9,089 bases of DNA from SIG440 sp045580025. Lineage in GTDB: Bacteria > Bacillota > Clostridia > Monoglobales > Monoglobaceae. Location: NCBI GenBank assembly GCA_045580025.1, contig JAZNNB010000057.1:1-9089 (forward strand), given 5' to 3'. The notes below the pieces were generated by a model, which saw only the letters and a program-made list of their open reading frames with translations, was not told the DNA's origin and did not search any database. Position numbers and translations under genes: made by a program. Below are positions 1-6,655 of the stretch, one piece after another. Within the stretch, counting starts at the first letter, position 1, and each line of letters opens with the position of its first letter.

Positions 1-838
1 TTATTTGTCAATTATCACCAATGTAGAAGAGGATCATCTCGACTATTTTAGTGACCTTAATCATATTATAACATCTTTTAAAAAATTTACAAGCCTAAAT
101 TCACCCTCAGGATGCATTATTGTTTGTTCTGACGATAAAAATGCCATCGAAGTTGTGAAAGATACACAAAAAAAAGTGGTCACTTTCGGCTTGCTTAGTA
201 AAAATAATGATTTTTTTGCTGAAAAACCCTATGTTAATGACCAGGGTATGACCCAATTTGACGTATATGCCTATGGAGAAAAAGTTGCCACCCTCCGACT
301 TTTTGTGCACGGCGAACACAATGTCAGGAATGCACTGGCTGCATTTGCAGCAGCTTGGGAAATGGGCGTTGACATAAGCGCCATAAAAAGCGGCCTCGAA
401 AGCTATACCGGTACAAAACGCAGATACGAAAAGCTGGGCGAGGTTGATGGCATAAAGGTAATCGACGATTATGCCCACCACCCCACCGAAATCGAAACCA
501 CCCTAAAATCTGCTAAAAACGTGTCACAAGGCAAGGTCTGGTGCATCTTCCAACCCCATACCTTTTCTAGAACAAAAGCTTTTTTGGATGAATTTGCCAA
601 AGCCCTTGAAATCGCCGACACGACAATCGTCACCGACATTTATCCTGCAAGAGAAAGTTTTGACGGCACAATCCACAGCTGCGATGTGGTTCAACTTATG
701 AAAAACGGCGTGTATATAAATGACTTCGGCGCAATAAAAAGATACGTGCTGAAGAACGCAAAAAAAGGCGACACCATCATTACCATGGGCGCCGGAGACG
801 TCTTCAAAATAGGACATCTTCTAATAAACGAAAACTAA
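1..838 (+). CDS. murC: UDP-N-acetylmuramate--L-alanine ligase (MurC), 5'-truncated by window edge
   Basis: MurC adds L-alanine to UDP-MurNAc with ATP in the cytoplasm, the first step in building the peptidoglycan stem peptide. About 278 residues are visible against a usual 440-470, so the N-terminal UDP-binding Rossmann domain and the P-loop lie outside the window. The frame is open to base 1 (codon 2-4 is Tyr), so the TTG at position 5 is internal. Counting that Leu as residue 1, the visible part has the Mur-ligase central-domain motif NVEEDHLDYF (6-15), the GEHNVRNALAAF segment (103-114) that opens the C-terminal domain, the MurC hallmark DDYAHHPTEI (154-163), HTFSRTKAF (185-193) and DIYPARE (211-217). 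The stop at 836-838 is followed at once by a bidirectional terminator, so murC is last in its transcript and converges with the ABC transporter gene. Identification is firm; only the upstream context is unknown. Confidence 0.97.
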   Translation, partial: YLSIITNVEEDHLDYFSDLNHIITSFKKFTSLNSPSGCIIVCSDDKNAIEVVKDTQKKVVTFGLLSKNNDFFAEKPYVNDQGMTQFDVYAYGEKVATLRLFVHGEHNVRNALAAFAAAWEMGVDISAIKSGLESYTGTKRRYEKLGEVDGIKVIDDYAHHPTEIETTLKSAKNVSQGKVWCIFQPHTFSRTKAFLDEFAKALEIADTTIVTDIYPARESFDGTIHSCDVVQLMKNGVYINDFGAIKRYVLKNAKKGDTIITMGAGDVFKIGHLLINEN

Positions 839-843
839 AAAAC

Positions 844-873
844 AAGCCACCTGCTTTTGCAGGTGGCTTTTAT
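844..873 (+). terminator. Bidirectional intrinsic terminator between murC and the ABC transporter gene
   Basis: There is a perfect 11-bp inverted repeat, AAGCCACCTGC (844-854) and GCAGGTGGCTT (859-869), around a TTTT loop. On the plus strand it runs into TTTATT for murC. On the minus strand the same stem is followed by TTGTTTTTT, so it should also end the convergent ABC transporter transcript. Confidence 0.9.
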
Positions 874-889
874 TATGAAATTCAAACCC

Positions 890-2560
890 TTACACCGTCT
901 CAGTACGGATTTTCTTATCTTCAATATAAATATGCTTGTTGCAAATTTCAAAAGCCGCACGTTTGTGTGAAATAATGAGGCAAGTCTTGCTTTTGAGATT
1001 TTTTATATTTTTAAGAAGCTTTTCTTCGGTCTCCTCGTCAAGTGCCGAGGTCGCCTCATCAAGAAGAATAATGGGCGCATCTGAAAGAATGGCACGGCTC
1101 ACAGCAAGCCTCTGAATCTGTCCCTCCGAAAGCCCCGCGCCTTTTTCACCTAAAACTGTGTCAAGACCGTCAGGGAGGGCACGTATAAACTCTGCCGCAC
1201 ATGCAACCTCCGCCGCCCTCATAATCTCATCATCGGACGCATCAGGTCGCACCATAGAAATAGCATCACGTATAGTTCCAGACAACAAAAGATTTCCCTG
1301 TGGAACGTAAGAAAACAGCGACCGCGAATTCTTTCCTGCCGTGATTCTTTCCTTGCCCAAATCAAGATATATTTTCCCGTTTGACGGCACATAAACCCCA
1401 AGCAGAAGCTTTAAAAGCGTGCTCTTGCCTATGCCCGAAATTCCGCCAATAACAGCAAAGTCTCCCTTGCCGATTGAAAGGCTGGCATCCTCAAACACTA
1501 TTGTTTTACCATATCCAAATGAAATGTTCTCAAAACAAAGTCTCTGCAACGATTCATAAGTTTTGTACGCATCAAGAACCTCGCCGCTTTCCTCTTCGCC
1601 AGGAAGATTGTCAAGCTCAATAATTCTCTCTGCCGACGCAAGAACAGAATAATACTGAGGAACGACTCCGGAAAGCCCCGCAAAAGGCGCTTGAACCTGA
1701 TTCACAAGCTGAATGATTGCCGTAAGCGTGCCAAAGGAAATAGTCCCCAAAAACAGTCGATAAGCGCTCCACACCAAAGCATAAAGTGAGCCTGCACTGA
1801 AAATGACGCTCAGCCCCGCAGACGACACAAGAGTGATATTTTTGCGCTTCATCTGAGCCTTATAATTTTCCTCCTGAAGCATATCACCTTTGTCTGTGAT
1901 TTTGTTCTCAATTCCAAAAACCTTTATCATAAGGATACTGCTAAGGGTCTCCTGAAAGAACGAGCGCACCTTTGCCTCTGTTTCCTGAATACGCTTATGA
2001 GTTCTTTTAAGCACTTTTCTGAATGCTCCAATAACCAACAGCAAGATGATTCCACCGAAGAGAAAAATGAACGCAAAACCACGGTCAAGAACGGTGAGGG
2101 AATAAAGCGCATAGCAAAGCCCCGCCACCAGCGCCAAAGCACTTGGAATCAAGGTCAGTACGCCTTTTGAAACAACAGATACATCGTTGTTGAGCCGGGT
2201 CATCAAATCCCCTGTGTGATACGAAGCCACCGCCGAATAGTCCTTTCCAAGAAGCTTTGAAAAAATATTCCCACGAAGACTGTTGTTGAGCCGTGCGCCT
2301 ACGTGAACTTCGATTGACTGTCCAAGAAGACGGATTCCCACCTGCACAAGAATTATAGCAACAAGCTTTGCTGCCGCAAGAAGAAAGCCTTCAAAATTCC
2401 TTGGAACTGAAACCGCAGCATCAATAACATGCCGCGAAGTCAGTGCAAAGATAACCCCCAAAATAGCAAGAGTGCACCGGAGCACAGACAAAAGGAATAT
2501 AGAAATCAGCCGTGCCTTTGAGTGTCGGTACAGCCATTTTAATGTTTGCTTGTCTTTCAT
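890..2560 (-). CDS. ABC exporter half-transporter (fused membrane and ATP-binding domains), substrate unknown
   Basis: This is a 556-residue type I (type IV fold) ABC exporter half-transporter expected to dimerise in the cytoplasmic membrane and export a substrate using ATP. Residue numbers start at MKDKQTLK. The N-terminal membrane domain has about six hydrophobic spans, near 20-42, 58-82, 136-157, 161-179, 243-266 and 272-290. The nucleotide-binding domain follows from about 340: Walker A GISGIGKST with K379, Q-loop Q421, signature LSEGQ (477-481, a variant of LSGGQ), Walker B IILLDE with D501 and E502, D-loop SALD, and H-loop H532. The start chosen is the ATG at 2558-2560, preceded by AGGTGA. 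The in-frame ATG at 2582-2584 has no ribosome-binding site and would lie only a few bases from the predicted transcription start. The gene appears monocistronic, with its own promoter and a shared terminator. Nothing nearby (no partner half-transporter, peptide precursor or regulator) indicates the substrate; a heterodimer with a distant partner is possible. Confidence 0.95.
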   Translation of the reverse strand: MKDKQTLKWLYRHSKARLISIFLLSVLRCTLAILGVIFALTSRHVIDAAVSVPRNFEGFLLAAAKLVAIILVQVGIRLLGQSIEVHVGARLNNSLRGNIFSKLLGKDYSAVASYHTGDLMTRLNNDVSVVSKGVLTLIPSALALVAGLCYALYSLTVLDRGFAFIFLFGGIILLLVIGAFRKVLKRTHKRIQETEAKVRSFFQETLSSILMIKVFGIENKITDKGDMLQEENYKAQMKRKNITLVSSAGLSVIFSAGSLYALVWSAYRLFLGTISFGTLTAIIQLVNQVQAPFAGLSGVVPQYYSVLASAERIIELDNLPGEEESGEVLDAYKTYESLQRLCFENISFGYGKTIVFEDASLSIGKGDFAVIGGISGIGKSTLLKLLLGVYVPSNGKIYLDLGKERITAGKNSRSLFSYVPQGNLLLSGTIRDAISMVRPDASDDEIMRAAEVACAAEFIRALPDGLDTVLGEKGAGLSEGQIQRLAVSRAILSDAPIILLDEATSALDEETEEKLLKNIKNLKSKTCLIISHKRAAFEICNKHIYIEDKKIRTETV

Positions 2561-2596
2561 TTTATCACCTGCCGTATAAAGCATAAATCTATATTA

Positions 2597-2625
2597 AGTT
2601 TAGCACAACACCGCCAGTTAGTCAA
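2597..2625 (-). promoter_or_regulatory. Sigma-A-type promoter of the ABC transporter gene
   Basis: Read on the minus strand, a -35 box TTGACT (2620-2625) is followed by exactly 17 bases and a -10 box TAAACT (2597-2602) with an extended-10 TG (TGC before TAAACT). Transcription should start near 2590. That leaves about a 30-base leader before the ATG at 2560 and supports that start over the ATG at 2584. Confidence 0.75.
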
Positions 2626-2684
2626 GGGAGCCTTTTCCCCAAAAAATATTCCTCCCCAAAGAAAAGACAACTCAGAGGGAGCAT

Positions 2685-2711
2685 AAAAAAAGAGGGCCTC
2701 CCCTCCTTTTT
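2685..2711 (-). terminator. Intrinsic terminator downstream of gpr
   Basis: On the minus strand, just after the gpr stop, there is a GAGGG stem arm, a GAGG loop and a CCCTC arm, flanked by an A-tract and followed by a run of seven T. It ends the sporulation-gene transcript before the ABC transporter promoter. Confidence 0.8.
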
Positions 2712-2718
2712 AATATCC

Positions 2719-3699
2719 TTATTTGTATCTGTCTATATCCGAAAGGCTTATTCCCTCGTGAAGAGCGATATTTATTCCGTTTGCGATTATCCTTGACATT
2801 TCCTCTGCCTGTTCATCAATATCCTTTGGGGTAACAATGAAATCCCCCACATTTTCACCAAGCACCTCTTTGAGAAGAAGAAACCTGTCTTCTTCCTCTG
2901 CGTCTTTCAGCATTTCCAAAAAACCTTGATTTCCCCCTGCATTTTCTTTCATATTTTTTATAAGCAAATCTATGGCATCTGCCGCGATTGTTGCCGCATC
3001 AATCACCGTAGGAACACCAACTCCAATCACGGGAACCCCCATTTCTTTCTTGTTCAGGGACATACGACGATTTCCCACTCCAGCACCGGGGGTAATTCCC
3101 GTATCCGACAGCTGAATAGTTTTATTCACTCTATCAACCGAACGGGAACAAAGAGCGTCTATTGCTATTATCAGCGAGGGTTTTATCTTTTCGCTGAGTC
3201 CTTTTATTATCTCCCCTGTTTCAAGTCCCGTAATTCCCAAAACACCGGGGGCTATGCCACACACACTCTTCAGCCTCTTATCAATTTCCTCGGGCATATA
3301 CCGGATAAGATGCCGTGTAATAAGCACATAATCAAGAGTGACTGGGCCTACTGCATCAGGGGTGATATTGCGATTTCCAAGTCCCACCACCAAAACGTTC
3401 TCAAGAGAATTCCCTCTGATAAGCTTCTTAAGTTCTTTGGCACAAGCCTTGCACGCCGCTTCATAGACCGTCTGCTCCATCCACCAATTCTGTGGAAGCT
3501 CTATGGTTATATACTGGCCCTTTTCCTTGTGCAGCAATTTTTCCCCGTTTTCATCAAGAACTTCAACGGTTGTAGCCTTTATGTTTCTTTCAAGAATCTC
3601 CTCCTCAGCCCTTACCCCTTGAATTTCAGAAAGTGTCTCTCCTGCCTCAAGCAATAATTCCCTCATTTCAAGGGCAAGGTCTGTCCGTCTGTTAAACAT
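2719..3699 (-). CDS. gpr: GPR germination protease (spore protease)
   Basis: GPR cleaves the small acid-soluble proteins (SASPs) that coat spore DNA, releasing amino acids early in germination. It is made as an inactive zymogen in the forespore. The 326-residue product is somewhat shorter than Bacillus GPR (about 370) but collinear with it. Visible hallmarks are the N-terminal self-processing motif RTDLALE (5-11), which mimics the SASP cleavage site, GLGNRNITPDAVGP (106-119) with D115, APGVLGITGLET (150-161), IIAIDALCSRS (177-187) with D181, QLSDTGITPGAGVGNRR (196-212) and GVPTVIDAATIAAD (228-241). D115 and D181 correspond to the Asp pair implicated in catalysis in this family, whose fold resembles hydrogenase maturation proteases. 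ATG at 3697-3699 is preceded by AAAGGAG at good spacing. The BofC-like gene lies 155 bp upstream on the same strand with no terminator between, so co-transcription is possible. I found no convincing separate forespore promoter. The propeptide before the predicted cut is unusually short. Confidence 0.97.
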   Translation of the reverse strand: MFNRRTDLALEMRELLLEAGETLSEIQGVRAEEEILERNIKATTVEVLDENGEKLLHKEKGQYITIELPQNWWMEQTVYEAACKACAKELKKLIRGNSLENVLVVGLGNRNITPDAVGPVTLDYVLITRHLIRYMPEEIDKRLKSVCGIAPGVLGITGLETGEIIKGLSEKIKPSLIIAIDALCSRSVDRVNKTIQLSDTGITPGAGVGNRRMSLNKKEMGVPVIGVGVPTVIDAATIAADAIDLLIKNMKENAGGNQGFLEMLKDAEEEDRFLLLKEVLGENVGDFIVTPKDIDEQAEEMSRIIANGINIALHEGISLSDIDRYK

Positions 3700-3741
3700 T
3701 TTTTCTCCTTTCTTATCCGTCCATCCCCCTTAGCCACATAA

Positions 3742-3756
3742 ATCTTGACACAAGAT
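3742..3756. promoter_or_regulatory. 15-bp palindrome over the -35 box, candidate operator
   Basis: ATCTTG-ACA-CAAGAT is a perfect inverted repeat with 6-bp arms and a 3-bp centre. It overlaps the -35 box of the rightward promoter and lies about 45 bp upstream of the gpr start codon. Its position suits a repressor or activator site, but no cognate regulator is encoded in the window. Chance occurrence in AT-rich DNA is possible. Confidence 0.35.
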
Positions 3757-3773
3757 AACCTTTGTGATAAAAT
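3745..3773 (+). promoter_or_regulatory. Near-consensus sigma-A promoter pointing right, antisense to the BofC-like gene
   Basis: On the plus strand, -35 TTGACA (3745-3750) is a perfect consensus. A 17-base spacer leads to -10 TAAAAT (3768-3773), with an extended-10 TG (TGA before TAAAAT). Transcription would begin near 3780. No plus-strand gene starts until the PBP at 4397, and no terminator is seen in between, so the transcript would run antisense through the BofC-like gene. The sequence match is strong; its activity and purpose are inferred. Confidence 0.65.
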
Positions 3774-3854
3774 GTGAGCAGAATGAAATCCTTTTATTTT
3801 GGGGGACTTTAACAAGTTTTCATGAGCTTTTTAATGGCAAACCAAAAACCATTC

Positions 3855-4259
3855 TTAGCTTGTAAAATCCTCCAGGAATCCCGTAAGGGACGACGCACTG
3901 TAGAGTTTTATTCCGTCACTTAGCATCTCAAAATCGTGCTGTGACAAATCGTTTTTGAAGATTTTGTGGCTGTAAAGGAACTCCTCCTTTCCATCGTGAG
4001 ATACATATATCCCGATTTCCTCGCCACAAAGCTTCACCAGATAATAATCAAACTTTGCGCCATTTGTCCGATTGTCTTCCGTATCGATTGAAGATTCTTT
4101 GGGAACAGTGGTCTTTGACGCCTCCACCACAGGTGCGGCAAGGGCGGAGTTTTCTTCAAGACTCGCTTTGGTTATATTATAGGTAAGAACTCCTGTGGCG
4201 ACCGACACAACTGCCATAAGGATGAAAAGCATAAATATTTTGAACGTAGTTTTAAGCAT
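3855..4259 (-). CDS. BofC C-terminal-domain protein, membrane-anchored, probably sporulation-related
   Basis: This 134-residue protein has one hydrophobic N-terminal segment (about 6-27), serving as signal peptide or anchor. A Ser/Thr/Glu-rich linker (about 30-66) follows, then a compact C-terminal domain (about 69-134). The C-terminal pattern YYLVKLCGEEIGIYV, then DFEMLSDGIKLYS and the ending LEDFTS, matches the BofC_C domain as I know it (YxVK...G.I.vy, L..GI.v.s, LEDYxS). In Bacillus, BofC is a secreted forespore protein that restrains SpoIVB-dependent pro-sigma-K processing. Here the BofC N-terminal domain is missing, so an identical role should not be assumed. The neighbouring gpr supports a sporulation role. 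The start chosen is ATG at 4257-4259; a TTG four codons upstream sits directly on the purine-rich AAAGG and leaves no room for ribosome binding. The AAAGG to ATG spacing of about 12 bases is a little long. Confidence 0.75.
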   Translation of the reverse strand: MLKTTFKIFMLFILMAVVSVATGVLTYNITKASLEENSALAAPVVEASKTTVPKESSIDTEDNRTNGAKFDYYLVKLCGEEIGIYVSHDGKEEFLYSHKIFKNDLSQHDFEMLSDGIKLYSASSLTGFLEDFTS

Positions 4260-4294
4260 ACTCGGGTCCAACCTTTCTTTTTTGGCTTTTTGTT

Positions 4295-4323
4295 AATTTT
4301 TTACACTTTTTCATGTTTTATAC
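4295..4323 (-). promoter_or_regulatory. Possible forespore (sigma-F/sigma-G-like) promoter for the BofC-like gene
   Basis: On the minus strand, GTATA (4319-4323) lies 14 bases before GTAAAAAATT (4295-4304), resembling a sigma-F-type -35 (GywTA) and -10 (GgnrAnAnTw, nine of ten positions). It sits about 35 bases upstream of the start codon, and forespore expression would suit both bofC-like and gpr. The region is very AT-rich and the spacer is slightly short, so this is tentative. Confidence 0.35.
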
Positions 4324-4381
4324 CCAAAGCGCAAAAACTTTTGGTTTGATATTTTATTTTACGCCTCCGTTTTGGCAGGCA

Positions 4382-4399
4382 AAAGGAGAGATTTTCTTG
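4382..4399 (+). promoter_or_regulatory. Ribosome-binding site that fixes the PBP start at a TTG codon
   Basis: AAAGGAG (4382-4388) lies eight bases before TTG (4397-4399), in frame with the penicillin-binding protein. The in-frame ATG at 4313 has no purine-rich upstream sequence. It would also put 28 extra residues before the basic-then-hydrophobic membrane anchor. Confidence 0.85.
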
Positions 4400-6595
4400 A
4401 AAAACAATCCTTATTCAAAAATTTTTTTAAAGGTGTTTGGCATCACGGCAGCATGCGGCCTTGCTCTTGCTTTCCTTGTTTTTCTTGGGGCAGTGCTTGG
4501 CTTTTTTGGAAATATGCAATCCCTCGACATTGATTCAATCATTTCAAACAGCTCGAGCCAGGTTGTTTATATTGATTCATCAGGGAACGAACGTCCTCTC
4601 ACCACCCTTTCTGCCGAGCAAAATCGCATTTGGGTGGACTTTGACGACATTCCTCAGGATATGAAAGATGCTTTTGTTTCCATTGAGGACGAGCGGTTTT
4701 ATTCCCACAGCGGCTTTGATATGAGGCGTACGTTCAAAGCATTTCTGGTGTTTGTAAAAAATAAGCTCACAGGAGGCAAAACCACCTTTGGCGGAAGCAC
4801 CATCACCCAACAGCTTGTAAAAAACCTCACTCAGAAAACCGAGCGAACCGCTGCTCGAAAAATTCAAGAAATCTCACGGTCGGTAAATCTTGAAAAACGG
4901 CTTTCAAAAGATAAAATTCTTGAGCTTTACCTCAACTCCATTTATCTTTCACAGGGTTGTAACGGTGTCCAGGCAGCATCTCACAAATTTTTTGGCAAAC
5001 CCGTAAGCGAGCTCTCTTTGGCAGAGTGTGCTTCAATCGCCGGCATAACACAGTATCCCACACTCTATGACCCGCTGATTAACCCTGAAAACAACAAGAA
5101 AAAGCAGGAACTGGTTCTCTCCAAAATGCTTGAACTTGGCTATATAACCCAGGAAGAGCACGATGAGGCGATGGGCGAAGAATTGGTTTTTGCCGAATTT
5201 GACGAAAGCTCACTTGTTACCGGAACCATACATTCCTACTTTGTTGACCAGATTGCCTATGACGTTTTGGAGGGGCTCAAGGACCTTGGTTATACTGAAA
5301 GCATCGCAAAGAAAATGCTCTATTCAGGCGGTCTCAAGATTGTTTCAACCATTGACCCGAGTGTCCAAAAGGCTATGGAAAAGGTGTTTGAAAACACAGA
5401 TAACTTTCCCAATTCCACAGGAGAAGACCCCGCCCAATCTGCTATGGTTGTTATGGATCCATATACCGGACAAGTCAAAGGTATGGTTGGCGGCGTGGGT
5501 AAAAAATCAGGAAATCTCGTTCTCAACCGTGCAACACAAACTCTCCGTCAGCCCGGCTCATCAATAAAGCCCATTTCGGTTTATGCACCAGCTATTGAGC
5601 GTGGCATCATAAATGCAGCAGACATTTATGACGACAAGGCGATTTCATACGGAGAATGGACTCCTCGAAACTATGACCACACTTACAGCGGAAAGGTTTC
5701 AATTCGCACAGCAGTCCGCAAATCCCTCAACACCATTCCCGTTCAAGTCCTTGATGAAATGGGGGCAAATGCTTCATTTAATTTCCTCACCCAAAAGCTT
5801 GGGGTTTCATCATTGGTTAAGAATCGTGCTGGCAGCGACGGAAAGGTTTATTCTGACATAGGTCTTTCACAGCTGGCACTTGGCGGCCTTACCGACGGAA
5901 TTTCGGTCATTGAAATGACTGCCGCATACACACCATTTGTGAACCGTGGGATTTTCACAAAACCTTATTGCTTCACCTCTGTTGTAGATTCAAAGGGCAA
6001 CGAGCTTCTTTCAAACAAACCAAAACAAACCATTGCCTTAAGCGAACAAACCTCGTATATTATGAGCAGACTTCTTTCAGAGGTGGTATCTTATGGAACA
6101 GGCGGCGGCGCACAGCTTGCATCGGGTATGTATACCGCCGGAAAAACCGGTACAACCTCTGACAGCCACGACCGTTGGTTTGTTGGATATACACCCCACT
6201 ACGTAGGCGCTGTATGGTATGGATATGACATTCCACGTCCTATGACACATTCAGGAAACCCGTGCATAAAAGCTTGGAAGCTGGTTATGGACGAAATAAA
6301 CAGCGGAAAGGCAAAGACCTCTCCCGCTGTCCCCAAGGGCGTAAAATCTGTCAGCTATTGTGCAGAAACAGGTCTTTTGGCAGGTGAACACTGCGGCGAA
6401 AATATAACAAGCTTCTGGTTTACCAATGACAACGCACCAAAGGAGACCTGCAAATCGAAGCATCTCCCAGAGGGCGAAGAAGAAAACCAAAACACCGAAA
6501 CTGCAGAAAACCCTGAATCTGACACAACCGACAATGGCAGTGAAACAGCTCCCACACCTGAAGTTATCGAAGAAGTTACCGTTCCTGCCGCATAA
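4397..6595 (+). CDS. Class A penicillin-binding protein (PBP1A-type glycosyltransferase/transpeptidase)
   Basis: This bifunctional enzyme polymerises lipid II into glycan strands and cross-links stem peptides outside the membrane. It has 732 residues from the TTG start, typical for the family. Domains in order: short basic cytoplasmic end; one membrane anchor (about 10-38); GT51 glycosyltransferase (about 70-240) with SIEDERFYSHSG (95-106, catalytic E97), GGSTITQQLVKN (132-143) and ILELYLNSIYL (174-184); transpeptidase domain (about 345-640) with SSIK (nucleophile S388), SLN (443-445) and KTGT (583-586). A C-terminal extension has three Cys (C655, C666, C685) and an acidic, Thr/Pro-rich tail of about 40 residues. 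All catalytic motifs are intact. It is divergent from the BofC-like gene (137 bp between starts). No convincing close sigma-A promoter was found, so the rightward promoter at 3745-3773 is a candidate driver. A strong terminator follows. A spore-specific role cannot be excluded, but the sequence looks like a general PBP1. Confidence 0.95.
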   Translation: MKNNPYSKIFLKVFGITAACGLALAFLVFLGAVLGFFGNMQSLDIDSIISNSSSQVVYIDSSGNERPLTTLSAEQNRIWVDFDDIPQDMKDAFVSIEDERFYSHSGFDMRRTFKAFLVFVKNKLTGGKTTFGGSTITQQLVKNLTQKTERTAARKIQEISRSVNLEKRLSKDKILELYLNSIYLSQGCNGVQAASHKFFGKPVSELSLAECASIAGITQYPTLYDPLINPENNKKKQELVLSKMLELGYITQEEHDEAMGEELVFAEFDESSLVTGTIHSYFVDQIAYDVLEGLKDLGYTESIAKKMLYSGGLKIVSTIDPSVQKAMEKVFENTDNFPNSTGEDPAQSAMVVMDPYTGQVKGMVGGVGKKSGNLVLNRATQTLRQPGSSIKPISVYAPAIERGIINAADIYDDKAISYGEWTPRNYDHTYSGKVSIRTAVRKSLNTIPVQVLDEMGANASFNFLTQKLGVSSLVKNRAGSDGKVYSDIGLSQLALGGLTDGISVIEMTAAYTPFVNRGIFTKPYCFTSVVDSKGNELLSNKPKQTIALSEQTSYIMSRLLSEVVSYGTGGGAQLASGMYTAGKTGTTSDSHDRWFVGYTPHYVGAVWYGYDIPRPMTHSGNPCIKAWKLVMDEINSGKAKTSPAVPKGVKSVSYCAETGLLAGEHCGENITSFWFTNDNAPKETCKSKHLPEGEEENQNTETAENPESDTTDNGSETAPTPEVIEEVTVPAA

Positions 6596-6608
6596 AATTT
6601 TAAAAAGC

Positions 6609-6648
6609 AATAACCCTTGCACCGCTATGGTACAAGGGTTATTTTTTT
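6609..6648 (+). terminator. Bidirectional intrinsic terminator between PBP and holA
   Basis: An 11-bp perfect stem, AATAACCCTTG (6609-6619) with CAAGGGTTATT (6633-6643), can extend inward by ACC/GGT past one mismatch. It is followed by a run of seven T (6642-6648). On the minus strand the stem is followed by GCTTTTT, so it can also end the holA transcript. Confidence 0.92.
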
Positions 6649-6655
6649 GTTGTTT

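Noticed and set aside
2561..2584. ATG at 2584 as the ABC transporter start.
   Set aside because: It would be about six bases from the predicted transcription start and lacks a ribosome-binding site; AGGTGA precedes the ATG at 2560.
2926..3657. Long plus-strand open frame opposite gpr.
   Set aside because: It is a shadow of gpr, with low-complexity Cys/His/Ser-rich composition and no recognisable domain.
3833..3853. Inverted repeat AATGG/CCATT after the BofC-like gene as a terminator.
   Set aside because: It has only 5 bp of stem, an 11-base loop and no T-tract on either strand.
3822..3923. A 33-codon plus-strand frame downstream of the orphan promoter.
   Set aside because: The nearest purine-rich sequence (GGGGGA, 3801-3806) is about 15 bases from the ATG, the product resembles nothing I know, and the frame overlaps the BofC-like gene antisense.
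4313..4396. ATG at 4313 as the PBP start, adding 28 residues.
   Set aside because: It has no ribosome-binding site and falls in the putative leader. AAAGGAG eight bases before the TTG at 4397 gives a normal N-terminus ahead of the membrane anchor.
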